A stretch of 64,000 bases of DNA from Candidatus Binatota bacterium (lineage in GTDB: Bacteria; Desulfobacterota; Binatia; UBA1149). The position numbers and the translations under genes are program-made. The DNA is taken from contig DUBO01000045.1 of assembly GCA_012960245.1 (NCBI GenBank), positions 476-64,475 of the forward strand, written 5' to 3'. Position 1 is the first letter of the stretch. Every line of letters begins with the position of its first letter. Shown here one piece after another: positions 16,702 to 25,431 of this stretch. Below the pieces are notes generated by a model. That model was not told the origin of the DNA, searched no databases, and saw only the letters and a program-made list of their open reading frames with translations.

Positions 16702-18717
16702 CTAAGGCGAGCTCAGCACGGTCCACGGCGCCACGACCGCCGCGCCCTCAACACTGGATAACGGACCGACGCACCAGAGGTTGCTCGAGGCCGACACTAC
16801 CTGCCCCGCACTCCCGTTGTTCTGAAGGTCGAGCAGTTGGCCGGCCGGCCCCCGGTTGCGGCAGAACAGATTTCCGCCGCCGCTGCCCTGCAACTTTTCG
16901 TCAACAGTGACTTCGCCACCACCCAGATCAACAGCGGCGTTGTCCACGAGCGCAACGCCACCGAAACCAGCTTCGGCGGAGCCCCCGCCACCGTTATCGA
17001 TGAGCATGCTGTCGGCGATGAGCAGCGACGAATCGGCCGATGCCCGAGCTGCCCGCAGCCCCGAGCCGTAGATTATGGAGTTCCTGATGACTGCCCCGAC
17101 TTCGCCCCCCACCCTCAAACCGCGGCGGCAGTTAGCCAGCAGCAGGCCATCGAGGTACACCGACTGGCTGTCGCCGGGACCGCTGCTGAAACGCGGCCCG
17201 TCGCAGCCCCAGCGGTCACTCGGGGAGCCCGTAATGACACTGTCGCTAAAAAGAAACCGACCGCCCGCAGTCGTACGGACCGGTTGCACGCAGTTGCCTA
17301 CTACCAGCCGCTCGAAAACGGCGTTGTAGTGCCCCGGCTCGCCGACCTGGCCGACGGCGAGAGAAGAATCGCCGTACAGCTGCAGGCACTTGTCGCAGCC
17401 GCCGTTCACCGACACGTCTCGGAACAGGTTCCCCACGCCCGATTCCATCGTGGTGATAGCGTCGTCGCAGTTATCGCTGAAAGCCATTTCTTCGAGCAGG
17501 TTGCCGCGGCCCGCCACGTGCACGCCGTCGTGAAATCCCCTGACCGACAGGCGCCGTATAACGTTGTCGTTGCCCTGCAGATCGAGAAACAGTGACCCGG
17601 AGTTATCGGAGCTACAGCTGTTTGCCCCGCCGCAGACAGGTGAGAGTTGAAAGATAACGCCGCTGTCGAGACCGTCCACGAGCAAACCGTCACAGGCCAC
17701 GGTCCGCATCGGGTCTAACGCCGACACCTTGATGACCTTGCCCTTGCAGTCAAAACTTATCCTGTGAGCGTCACCGCCACAGTCGTTGAGTGCCTGCCTG
17801 AACGAACTCTCCGTACACGCTATGGCGCAGGAGTAGTCGCCGTCCGTGTTGACGCAATCGGCGTAAGCCGCACACGAGTGACTAGCCGTGGCGCACTCGT
17901 CGACGTCAACACAGAGTCCGCCCTGCAACTGGTAACCGGCTTCGCACAGGCAGGCACCGTCCACCCACGCAGCCCCGTACGGACACCAGCCGCAGCCGTT
18001 GCCGTCGCACTGCTCGAGCCGGCAGTCGTAGCTGCAACCATCGCCCGAATCCTGGTTAGCGTCGTCGCACTCCTCGGTGGACTGCAGCAGACCATCACCG
18101 CACACGACCCCGGCCAGCGGCAACCCGTCGGCCATCAGCAGGGCTACCCCGTCCCTGGCCACCGAGCTTTCCAGTGCGAGGCAATCGCCCCTACGGTTGG
18201 CCCTACTCCAATTTCTCGACAGCGAATTGTCTGCCTTGTCCCGACAGGCCAGCTCCGCTCCGGCGGTCGCACCGCCCAGGCTGCGCTTTATGCAGGAGAG
18301 ATTACGGCGAAGGTAATGCCCGACAGCTCGCACCCTGCGAGTCGAACACGATGAAACCACGGGTGAGCCCGAAAAAACGACTTCCCCCAGAAGTTGATCC
18401 ATTCCGCCCTGGGCAACCGTCCCCTGGAGAAGAGTCGCCGCACAGGCAACGCCATCGGATCCGTTTGTGCGCAGAGCCGTGAGCACCCGCGCGTCGCGCA
18501 CTGCCAGCGCGCGGGCCCGACACAGCGCCCATTGATCGGGGCGGTCGGCCCTCACCAGCTTGAGCCAGCAACGGGTCAGCTCCGCGGCGTAGCCGCGCTC
18601 GGCTGCCAGGCGCTCCCGCGCGCAGTCGACCACCGCGTGCACAGGCGTCGCAGACAGTACGAGGCCCGCGACCAGAGCCGCAACTACCCCCCTTGTTCTA
18701 GCGATCGCTGACACCAC
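16702..18717 (-). CDS. Large exported Cys-rich protein: DUF4215, EGF-Ca and beta-helix
   Basis: 671 residues. A signal sequence (1-28, ending PVHAV) is followed by a helical Cys-containing region (to about 205). Next is one DUF4215/Myxo-disulfide repeat (CGDGLLQSTEECDDANQD... GDGC, about 205-240), then a calcium-binding EGF-like repeat (DVDECATASHSC...). The rest (about 300-671) is a right-handed parallel beta-helix region with repeated N-x-x-F/V rungs such as GNDNVIRRLSVRGFHDGVHV. DUF4215 is frequent in Myxococcota and related phyla. No catalytic residues of pectate lyase are evident, so a surface or adhesin role is inferred. Start GTG 18717 follows an in-frame TGA; GTG 18714 is equally possible. 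Confidence 0.8.
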   Translation of the reverse strand: MVSAIARTRGVVAALVAGLVLSATPVHAVVDCARERLAAERGYAAELTRCWLKLVRADRPDQWALCRARALAVRDARVLTALRTNGSDGVACAATLLQGTVAQGGMDQLLGEVVFSGSPVVSSCSTRRVRAVGHYLRRNLSCIKRSLGGATAGAELACRDKADNSLSRNWSRANRRGDCLALESSVARDGVALLMADGLPLAGVVCGDGLLQSTEECDDANQDSGDGCSYDCRLEQCDGNGCGWCPYGAAWVDGACLCEAGYQLQGGLCVDVDECATASHSCAAYADCVNTDGDYSCAIACTESSFRQALNDCGGDAHRISFDCKGKVIKVSALDPMRTVACDGLLVDGLDSGVIFQLSPVCGGANSCSSDNSGSLFLDLQGNDNVIRRLSVRGFHDGVHVAGRGNLLEEMAFSDNCDDAITTMESGVGNLFRDVSVNGGCDKCLQLYGDSSLAVGQVGEPGHYNAVFERLVVGNCVQPVRTTAGGRFLFSDSVITGSPSDRWGCDGPRFSSGPGDSQSVYLDGLLLANCRRGLRVGGEVGAVIRNSIIYGSGLRAARASADSSLLIADSMLIDNGGGGSAEAGFGGVALVDNAAVDLGGGEVTVDEKLQGSGGGNLFCRNRGPAGQLLDLQNNGSAGQVVSASSNLWCVGPLSSVEGAAVVAPWTVLSSP

Positions 18718-18750
18718 TCAATCCCTAGCCTTTGGCGGGGAGCCTCGTCA

Positions 18751-18780
18751 AGGGGGAAATGCGGCGGCGGGTTTCCCCCT
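18751..18780. other. Hairpin in divergent intergenic region
   Basis: AGGGGGAAA (18751-18759) and TTTCCCCCT (18772-18780) form a perfect 9-bp stem with a 12-nt loop. It lies in the 220-bp spacer between the exported beta-helix gene and the seleno-peroxiredoxin gene. The function is unknown; it could be an operator or leader structure. Confidence 0.45.
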
Positions 18781-18937
18781 GTAAAATCTTCCGTTAACGC
18801 AGCCCTTACAGTAGACCGTCGCCGGTACCCGGAGCCGACGGCGCGCTCCCGATCGGGGGGGGTGGAGAGCCCGCTGGGCTCCTCGCCATAGCCGCCCTGC
18901 GGAGCTACACTCAGCCCACCGCACGAGGAGAAAGACC

Positions 18938-19399
18938 ATGGCAGCAGAAGACAACATGATCGCCACGGGGACAGAAGCCCCCGACTTCACCCTCGCCGCC
19001 CACGACGGCAGCGAGGTCACGCTGTCCGCGCTCAGGGGCGGCCCGGTAGTCCTGTGGTTCTACCCCAAGGCCGATACCCCCGGTTGAACTATTCAGGGCA
19101 ACGGATTCCGTGATCGAATCCGCGATTTTGAAGACAAGAACGTAACCGTACTCGGTATCAGCTTTGACACCGTCGAAGAGAACAAGGCCTTCGCCGAAAA
19201 GTTCGACTACACTTTCCTCCTGCTGTCAGACGTGGACAGGAAGGTGGGCCTGGCCCTGGGGGCCTGCGAATCTGCGGATGCTGGTTGGGCCGCCCGCATA
19301 AGTTATGTGATCGACGAAAAGGGAATCGTAGTTGGGTCGCTAGCCGACGTTGACCCGACCACCCACACCGACGACGTACTCAAACTGCTGGCCGGCTGA
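18938..19399 (+). CDS. Selenocysteine-containing peroxiredoxin (PrxQ/BCP type), TGA=Sec50
   Basis: Reading through one in-frame TGA (19085-19087) gives 153 residues of an AhpC-TSA peroxiredoxin. The upstream half is TGTEAPDFTLAAHDGSEVTL, then VVLWFYPKADTPG. The TGA replaces the peroxidatic cysteine of the family motif YPKxDTPGC, and the frame continues TIQGNGFRDRI ... VTVLGISFDTVEENKAFAEK ... ISYVIDEKGIVVG. A SECIS-like hairpin follows at 19102-19122. The PrxQ resolving cysteine at +5 is Asn55; the only Cys is Cys110. The enzyme would reduce H2O2 and organic peroxides. ATG 18938 has GAGGAG upstream. Partner reductases and Sec-insertion genes are not in the window. A sequencing error is unlikely given the position and the two similar cases. 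Confidence 0.92.
19102..19122 (+). other. Bacterial SECIS-like hairpin for Sec50
   Basis: CGGATTC (19102-19108) pairs perfectly with GAATCCG (19116-19122) around the loop CGTGATC. The loop starts 21 nt after the UGA and has a G in its first two bases, as in the published loose bacterial SECIS consensus. The stem lies inside the coding sequence. Confidence 0.75.
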
Positions 19400-19431
19400 A
19401 GGCTAAAGGACGTAGCAACAAGATTCCTTCG

Positions 19432-20076
19432 ATGCCACGGGACCGCCTCTACGTCTATTTCTCCCTGAGGAGTCCCTACGCGTGGCTCGGACTGCTGCGC
19501 TTGTCGCACGTGCTCGAACGCTACTCGCCGCCTGTGTCCTGGCACCCCATCTGGCCGCGACAGGACCTGCCCTTTGTAGACCCCGTGGCCAACCCGGCCA
19601 AGGCCAGCTACCTGGTTGAAGACGTCGGACGGCAGGTGGCCGCGCTGGGTCTCCCGCTCAAGTGGCCCCGGTCTGTCGACACCGACTGGGAGTTGCCCCA
19701 CGCCTGCTGCCTGGTGGCGGCCGACGAAGGCTTGGCCCTCCCCTTTGCGCTCGACATGTTCAGCCTGCGATTTTCGCACGGACGCGACCTGGCCGATCGT
19801 TCGGTCATTGCCGACGCCGCGGACAACTGCGGGCTTGACGCAGAGCAACTCATCGAGAGGGCAAGCAAACAGGCGACTGCCGATCGACTCGATGCCTGCC
19901 ATGCCGGCGCCCGGCGCAAGGATATTTTTGGAGTACCGTTCTTCGTCTACGGTAAAAAGCGTTACTGGGGTGGTGACCGCGTGGAGTGGCTGCTCAGGCA
20001 GCTGATGATCGATAACGGCGACATGAAAGACGAAGCCCTGGCCGACCCGTTGGCGGCGCCCCACGGTTCGCGCTAA
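19432..20076 (+). CDS. DsbA-family protein, 2-hydroxychromene-2-carboxylate isomerase-like
   Basis: 214 residues with a thioredoxin-like/DsbA fold. LYVYFSLRSPYAWLGLLRL places Ser at the position of the first active-site cysteine, as in HCCA isomerases (glutathione-dependent, kappa-class-like) rather than thiol oxidases. Further matches are WHPIWPRQDLPF, WPRSVDTDWELPHACC and the C-terminal DIFGVPFFVYGKKRYWGGDR, containing the cis-proline. Members isomerise intermediates of naphthalene and related degradation; most are unassigned. It starts 32 nt after the peroxiredoxin stop on the same strand, so co-transcription is likely. Confidence 0.8.
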   Translation: MPRDRLYVYFSLRSPYAWLGLLRLSHVLERYSPPVSWHPIWPRQDLPFVDPVANPAKASYLVEDVGRQVAALGLPLKWPRSVDTDWELPHACCLVAADEGLALPFALDMFSLRFSHGRDLADRSVIADAADNCGLDAEQLIERASKQATADRLDACHAGARRKDIFGVPFFVYGKKRYWGGDRVEWLLRQLMIDNGDMKDEALADPLAAPHGSR

Positions 20077-20087
20077 CAAGTCCTGCC

Positions 20088-21140
20088 ATGAACACCGATC
20101 CCGCATCCCAGGCTGGCCCAGTACGCGAGGCGCACCGCATCGACCCCGCGCCCTTGACCAGCTGGCTGAAGGCCAACGTCGAAGGCTTTCAAGGCCAGCT
20201 GGACATCACCCAGTTCAAGGGCGGCCAATCCAACCCCACCTACCTGCTGGCTACCCCCGGCCAGCGTTACGTCCTGCGCAAGAAACCTCCGGGCCGCCTG
20301 CTCAAGAGCGCCCACCAGGTGGACCGCGAGTACCGGGTGATGAGTGCGTTGGCCGACACCGACGTGCCGGTGCCCCGCATGTACGCGCTTTGCACCGACG
20401 CCGAGGTCATCGGCACCGACTTCTACATCATGGAGTGCCTCGAGGGCAGGATATTCCGTGACCCGCGCTTGCCCGAACTGTCGCCAACAGAGCGAACGGC
20501 CGTGTACGAATCGATGGGCGAAGTGCTGGCCGCACTGCACAACGTAGACACCACGGCCGTGGGCCTGGCCGACTACGGCCGGCAGGGCAACTACTTTGAC
20601 CGACAGCTCGGACGCTGGAGCGGGCAGTACCGCGATTCGCAGACCGAGCAGCTACCCGACATGGACACGCTCATCGACTGGCTGCCGGCCAACATTCCCA
20701 CCGACGACTCCAGCGGCATAGCGCACGGCGACTACCGCCTCGAAAACTCGGTCTACCACCCCGACCAGCCGCGCATGATAGCCGTGCTCGACTGGGAGCT
20801 GTCAACGTTGGGTCACCCGCTGGCCGACCTCGCTTACAACTGCATGGGCTACCACGTGCAGAGCCCTACGCAGAGCGGCCTGGTCAACGTAGACTTTGCC
20901 GCCACCGGGATACCGACGGAGGACCAGTACGTGGCAAGCTACTGCCGGCGAACCGGCCGCGACGGCATAGACAACTGGAACTACTACGTCGCTTTTTCGC
21001 TTTTCAGGATGGCCGCCATAACCCAGGGCGTCTACAAGCGCGGCCTGGACGGCAATGCCAGTTCGGAACTCGCGACCACCTACGGGGAGGTGTGCCGCTA
21101 TCTGGCCACCCGCGCCTGCGAACTGCTCGAACTCGGCTAG
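20088..21140 (+). CDS. Phosphotransferase family protein (APH/ACAD10-kinase-like)
   Basis: 350 residues, aminoglycoside-phosphotransferase fold. N-lobe features are FKGGQSNPTYLLATPGQRYV and VLRKKPPG, with the nucleotide-binding lysines. The catalytic loop is HGDYRLENSVYH, and the metal-binding Asp is in VLDWELSTLGHPLADLAY. This subgroup (similar to the kinase domain of ACAD10/11) is usually found with acyl-CoA dehydrogenase genes and is thought to phosphorylate hydroxyacyl substrates. It is not a drug-resistance enzyme in most genomes. It starts 11 nt after the HCCA-isomerase-like gene and ends in a 4-bp overlap with the convergent WS/DGAT gene. Confidence 0.88.
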   Translation: MNTDPASQAGPVREAHRIDPAPLTSWLKANVEGFQGQLDITQFKGGQSNPTYLLATPGQRYVLRKKPPGRLLKSAHQVDREYRVMSALADTDVPVPRMYALCTDAEVIGTDFYIMECLEGRIFRDPRLPELSPTERTAVYESMGEVLAALHNVDTTAVGLADYGRQGNYFDRQLGRWSGQYRDSQTEQLPDMDTLIDWLPANIPTDDSSGIAHGDYRLENSVYHPDQPRMIAVLDWELSTLGHPLADLAYNCMGYHVQSPTQSGLVNVDFAATGIPTEDQYVASYCRRTGRDGIDNWNYYVAFSLFRMAAITQGVYKRGLDGNASSELATTYGEVCRYLATRACELLELG

Positions 21141-22723
21141 TTGAGCGTCATCTTGCCCGGCGGATCGCCCGGGCTCGTGGAAACCTGCTCAACGGTGGTG
21201 TCGGCGGCCGCGGTCTCCGCGGGAGAGGCCTCCCCCACCCCTGCCGCTGCCGATTTGCTGCCGGCCGGCGGCTGGATGTTTACTTCACCACCGCTGGAGG
21301 TCAGCTCTTCTGAAGCCGCCTGCGCCGCAGCCTCAAGCGCGGCAAACGATTCGTCGATGGCGTCGATGGCCTCCGATGTATCTGGAAACAAATCGTAGTC
21401 GGCGTTCATGCCCCAGTATATCGCACCGTCGTAACTGAGCAGCGCGATGCCAAGCCCCATGTTGTCGAACAACGGCACCACCGGGTAAGTCTCGAGCAGG
21501 CGAGCGCCGGCCATGTAAACGGGGAACTGCGGACCCGGCACGTTGGTCACTATCATGTCGAACAGGCGCATACGGGTCACGTTGCGCGTGCCAAGCGCGA
21601 GCAGGGTAGACGGGGCCCACTCGGCTACGTCGGTGAGCAGCTCGGCTCCGACCGCCTGCCGCGATTCCTTGAGTTCGCGGGTCTGTTCTCGAACAAGATC
21701 GAGCTGCGCTCGTGGGTCGACGCGGTCTACCGGCAGGTCAATGAGCCAGGCGGACACGCGGTTTCCCGGTCGCCCGCGTTCGTCGCTGCCGCGCACGCTG
21801 ACCGGCGCCAGCACCCTGAAATCTACCGAACCTGGGTTGATCCTGCGCTTGGAGAGCATTCTCTGCACGGCACCGGCCACCACGGTGAGCACGATATCGT
21901 TGATAGACCCACCCAGCCGGGCGCGCACCGATTTAACCCGGGCAAGATCCATCGCGTACCAGTCGGCCCTTCTGTGCGGCCCCACTTCGCGGTTAAACGG
22001 GATGTCGTCCGCGCTGGCCATGGTCCAGCCCAGCATGCTGGCCACGGCACGCAGGCGCACCAGCAGGTCGCGCTTGGTGTCGTCGGCTTCCTTGAACAAG
22101 GCACCCGCGCCCTTCAACAACCTCAGCGGCAGCATCGCGCGGTGGCTCACGCCGTCGGCCAGTAGTTCCCAGGCCGTCGGTACGCGGCGTGGAATGAAGG
22201 CACCGGGCTGGGGGCGTTTGCTCTCAGGGTCGACGTCGAGCAGCACCGTCATGAGGTCAACACCGGCCACGCCGTCTATCATGCAGTGGTGCACCTTGCT
22301 TATGATGGCAAAGCGGCCGTCGTCCATGCCCTCGACCACCCACATCTCCCACAGCGGCCGGCTGCGGTCGAGGTGGTTTTCCATTATGCGACCGGTCAGC
22401 CGCTTGAGCTCCTTGTCTCCACCGGGCCTGGGCAACGCCGTGTGACGAATGTGGTAGTCGATGTTGAAGTGAGAATCGTCTACCCAAACCCAGCGATAAC
22501 TACCGGGCACCTGAACTATCTTCTGCCTGTAGCGCGGGATGAATGGCAGGGCAGCCCGCACCGCGTCGCGCACCGCATCGGCGTCGATTCCGCCATCGGG
22601 ATGGGCCAGCTCACCGGCCTCGAAAATCATCGTGCTGCCGATGTGCATCGGGGTGTGGGGCTTTTCGAAGATCAGGAAGGAATTATCGAGCGCGCTCAGG
22701 CGCTCAAAGAACATTTTTGACAT
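21137..22723 (-). CDS. Wax ester synthase/diacylglycerol acyltransferase (WS/DGAT)
   Basis: 528 residues. The catalytic HHxxxDG motif is HHCMIDG at 145-151, preceded by PLWEMWVVEGMDDGRFAI. The C-terminal half has NDIVLTVVAGAVQRML, VSVRGSDERGRPGNRVS, MIVTNVPGPQFPVYMAG and a GLGIALLSYDGAIYWGMNAD segment, all typical of bacterial bifunctional WS/DGAT. It joins acyl-CoA to fatty alcohol or diacylglycerol to make neutral storage lipid at the membrane surface. The last ~50 residues are low-complexity (AETAAADTTVEQ) and not conserved. The start is ATG 22723. The stop codons of this and the convergent phosphotransferase share CTAG. Confidence 0.93.
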   Translation of the reverse strand: MSKMFFERLSALDNSFLIFEKPHTPMHIGSTMIFEAGELAHPDGGIDADAVRDAVRAALPFIPRYRQKIVQVPGSYRWVWVDDSHFNIDYHIRHTALPRPGGDKELKRLTGRIMENHLDRSRPLWEMWVVEGMDDGRFAIISKVHHCMIDGVAGVDLMTVLLDVDPESKRPQPGAFIPRRVPTAWELLADGVSHRAMLPLRLLKGAGALFKEADDTKRDLLVRLRAVASMLGWTMASADDIPFNREVGPHRRADWYAMDLARVKSVRARLGGSINDIVLTVVAGAVQRMLSKRRINPGSVDFRVLAPVSVRGSDERGRPGNRVSAWLIDLPVDRVDPRAQLDLVREQTRELKESRQAVGAELLTDVAEWAPSTLLALGTRNVTRMRLFDMIVTNVPGPQFPVYMAGARLLETYPVVPLFDNMGLGIALLSYDGAIYWGMNADYDLFPDTSEAIDAIDESFAALEAAAQAASEELTSSGGEVNIQPPAGSKSAAAGVGEASPAETAAADTTVEQVSTSPGDPPGKMTLN

Positions 22724-22809
22724 GCCTTATACCTGCTCTTAAATCACTGTAAATACAAGAAGTTAGGCGCGGCCATCTCCCCTCCCCCTGGTCAGTGGCA
22801 GGATCGGCG

Positions 22810-24993
22810 TCAGCAGGGGGCCAGCTGTGCGCGGACTGATTTGAATGCCGGCGTTCGCGAGCGTGGGTCGAGCCGGCGTGGGACCAGCTGGTTGGCCTCG
22901 GGGTAGTACATGGCCAGGTTGCCCGGCCGTATTTCGACAAGAGACACGACCACCCGCATTCGGCCAACACCGGTGTAGACTTCTACCGGGTCGCCATCGG
23001 CCAGGCCGAGGGCCGCAGCGTCCTCGCTCGACATCATCACCACGTCGCGCCGGGTGTTGCCGCGATAGCGGTCCTCCTGCTCGTAGACGACGGTGTTGAA
23101 CTGACCCTCCGACCTCAGCGTAATCAGGGTAAAGGTGCCCGGCTCCGCCTGCTGCTCGACCGGCAGCGGCGTGACCTTGAAGTGGACACGACCATCGTCG
23201 GTGGCAAAACGACGCTGGCTGAATCCCCGGCCGGCGACGTGAAACTCCTTGCGACTTTCGTCTATCTCGGCGAGCTGACCGTAGCCTGGCACCACCTGCG
23301 CCATGGTGCGCCTGAGCTCGGAATGCGAACGCAGTTGGCCCCAGTCAAAACGGCCTGTCGGAAGCAGTCGCTCGGCCAGCTCGGCCACCACTTCTACCTC
23401 CGAGCGAGCCTCGCCACCAGGTGCAGGCGCGCCGCCGTCGGACATGCGCACGAGGTTGAACATACTCTCCTGTGTTGTCGGCTGTTGCTCTTCGTCGCGC
23501 GCGAGCACGGGCAGCAGCAGGCTCGTTCGCCCGCGGCCCAGCAGGTGCCCCACGTTGAGCTTGGTGGCCATGTAAACCGTCGTGGATATGCGTCCGAGCG
23601 CACGCGCTGCCCACTCGCTGTCGGGATTGCTGGCAAACAGGTTGCCGCCGAGCATGAAGGCAGCACCAATCCTACCCTGCTCGGCTGCCTCCATAGAAGC
23701 GTAGGTATCCAAGCCCTTACCGGTGGGAGCGGCCACGCCATAAACTTCCTCGAGTTTCGAGGCGAAGGCCTGCTTGACCGCCGGAGCCACCCCGCAAGAG
23801 CCCACCCCCTGCACGTTCGAGTGCCCCCTGAGCGGCAGTAAACCCGCGCCGGGTTTTCCAAGCCAGCCACGAGCCATGGCGAGATTGGCCAGGGCCGCCA
23901 CTGTATTGCTGCCGTCCACGTGGTGGGTAAGGCCCATGGCCCAGGCCGCCACTCCGTTTTCGGCAACGGCCAGCGCGTCCACTGCGCGCTCAAAATCAGC
24001 CGCGTCTACCCCGCTGCGCTGCACGAGCGCGCCGATATCATAACGCGACAGGTCGGCCTCGAGCTCGTCCCAACCGCTCGAGTGCTCGGCTATGAACGTC
24101 CTGTCGGTCGCCCCCTTGTTTACCAGCGCCAGCAGCATGGCCTTGAACAGGGCAGCGTCCTCACCGGCGTGGGGCTGCAGGTAGATGTCGCTCACCGTGG
24201 AGCCGAACAGCATGCTTCGTGGATCCGACGGAACGTGAAAACGCAGCAGTCCGTTTTCCTTAAGCGGGTTGACGACGATCACCACGCCGCCGCGACGGCG
24301 GATCTCGACCAAGCGGGTAATAAAACGCGGGTGGTTGCTCGCCGGGTTGGCGCCGGCCAGCAACACGAGGTCGCAGGAGTCAAGGTCATCGAGCGTGACC
24401 GACGCGGTGGACGAGCCGTAGGCTTCGGTCAGGGCCACGCCCGAGGCCTGGTGACAGTAGTACGAGCAGTTGTTGATGTTGGCCGTACCCCAGGCCCGGG
24501 CCACGAGCTGCATCAGGAACGCCGACTCGTTGCTCGCGCGTCCCGAAGAATAAAAAAACGCACTGTCGGGACCGGCCGCCTTGAAGCCGGCTGCCGCGCG
24601 GTCGAGCGCCTCGTCCCAGCCCACGCGAACAAAATGCGTCGCGCCGGGCTCGGCCAGCAAGGGGAACGACAGCCTGCCCAGGGATTCGAGCCCCTGGGAG
24701 CCGAGCGCGCTTATCTGCTCGAGGGTATTGTCAGCAAAAAAGCGTTCAGGAATCGCGTCGGCCATGTCGGCCGCCTGGGCCTGTATGCTTTTCTTGCAGA
24801 CCTCGGGCCAGCGCCCCGCTTCGCTGACCATGCCGCCGGCCTGCCCGCCCATGCCCAGGGCGCAGGTCTTGCACGCGTTTCGGCTTGCCAGGCGACGGTA
24901 TAGTGCGAGTACGCCGCCCGCCTCGCGGCCCTTGCGCAGACTGTACGCGAGAGCGGCCATGCCGCCGCCGCTCGCTGGCCGGCGTTCAGACAT
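22810..24993 (-). CDS. FdhF/YdeP-family molybdopterin oxidoreductase, alpha subunit
   Basis: 727 residues. The N-terminal NACKTCALGMGGQAGGM fits the YdeP branch (TIGR01701-like), which has two cysteines here instead of the four of true formate dehydrogenases. The molybdopterin domain has FFYSSGRASNESAFL and NINNCSYYCHQASGVAL; Cys is the likely Mo ligand, whereas FDH-H uses Sec. HSNVQGVGSCG, FMLGGNLFASNPDSEWA and the C-terminal MoCo-dinucleotide domain FNTVVYEQEDRYRGNTRRDV complete it. The substrate of YdeP-like enzymes is unresolved. There is no twin-arginine leader. The gene precedes the Ddn-like gene in the same orientation as its neighbours. Confidence 0.88.
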   Translation of the reverse strand: MSERRPASGGGMAALAYSLRKGREAGGVLALYRRLASRNACKTCALGMGGQAGGMVSEAGRWPEVCKKSIQAQAADMADAIPERFFADNTLEQISALGSQGLESLGRLSFPLLAEPGATHFVRVGWDEALDRAAAGFKAAGPDSAFFYSSGRASNESAFLMQLVARAWGTANINNCSYYCHQASGVALTEAYGSSTASVTLDDLDSCDLVLLAGANPASNHPRFITRLVEIRRRGGVVIVVNPLKENGLLRFHVPSDPRSMLFGSTVSDIYLQPHAGEDAALFKAMLLALVNKGATDRTFIAEHSSGWDELEADLSRYDIGALVQRSGVDAADFERAVDALAVAENGVAAWAMGLTHHVDGSNTVAALANLAMARGWLGKPGAGLLPLRGHSNVQGVGSCGVAPAVKQAFASKLEEVYGVAAPTGKGLDTYASMEAAEQGRIGAAFMLGGNLFASNPDSEWAARALGRISTTVYMATKLNVGHLLGRGRTSLLLPVLARDEEQQPTTQESMFNLVRMSDGGAPAPGGEARSEVEVVAELAERLLPTGRFDWGQLRSHSELRRTMAQVVPGYGQLAEIDESRKEFHVAGRGFSQRRFATDDGRVHFKVTPLPVEQQAEPGTFTLITLRSEGQFNTVVYEQEDRYRGNTRRDVVMMSSEDAAALGLADGDPVEVYTGVGRMRVVVSLVEIRPGNLAMYYPEANQLVPRRLDPRSRTPAFKSVRAQLAPC

Positions 24994-24999
24994 GCCCCA

Positions 25000-25431
25000 T
25001 CAATCGGCAGGTTCGAGCATTACCAACGGTATCTCCCGGTCGGTCTTGCCCTGGTAGCCAGCGTAGTTCGTGAAGTCGCTGGTTATCGTCGGCCAGAGGC
25101 GTTCGCGCTCTTCGCGGCTCGCGACACGCGCGTTCATCTTGCGATCAGCAGAGCCCTGCATGGTCACCACCACCCGGGGATTATCCCGCAGGTTGAGAAA
25201 CCAGTTGGGGTGGTGGTCTGCTCCACCCTTCGACGCAACGATGACGATCGCATCGCCATCCCGGTGGGGCGATGTCAGCATCACCGAGCGGGGCTTACCC
25301 GACTTGCGACCGATGGTGGTCAATTCGAGCACCGGCATATCGGCCGCCGTCCAGCCCAGTCTTCCCCTGCTCAACTTGAGCAGGCAGCGGTGTGCAGAGT
25401 TCATAAACCTGAGGGCCCTGTTACTTGGCAT
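25000..25431 (-). CDS. Deazaflavin-type nitroreductase family protein (Ddn/DUF385-like)
   Basis: 143 residues, split beta-barrel. The signature VLELTTIGRKSGKPRSVMLT followed by ADHHPNWFLNLRDNPRVVV matches the F420-dependent Ddn/FDOR-B family. This suggests, but does not prove, F420 or related flavin use. The ATG at 25431 directly abuts the TAG of the upstream serine hydrolase gene (TAGATG), implying translational coupling. The stop is 7 bp before the start of the molybdoenzyme gene, so the three may form an operon. Confidence 0.85.
   Translation of the reverse strand: MPSNRALRFMNSAHRCLLKLSRGRLGWTAADMPVLELTTIGRKSGKPRSVMLTSPHRDGDAIVIVASKGGADHHPNWFLNLRDNPRVVVTMQGSADRKMNARVASREERERLWPTITSDFTNYAGYQGKTDREIPLVMLEPAD

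Noticed and set aside
19085-19087. Peroxiredoxin as a pseudogene with premature stop
   Set aside because: The frame is intact on both sides, the TGA sits exactly at the catalytic Cys, a SECIS-like stem follows, and two more genes show the same pattern.
19113-19122. TCGAATCCG as a tRNA T-arm
   Set aside because: There is no cloverleaf around it. It is the 3' arm of the SECIS-like hairpin inside a coding frame.
21137-21140. Convergent stop codons sharing CTAG
   Set aside because: A neat 4-bp overlap but common in compact genomes; no functional meaning inferred.
22810-24993. YdeP-like molybdoenzyme as a Sec formate dehydrogenase
   Set aside because: The Mo-ligand position has Cys (YYCHQ) and no in-frame TGA, and the N-terminal iron-sulfur ligands are those of the YdeP branch.
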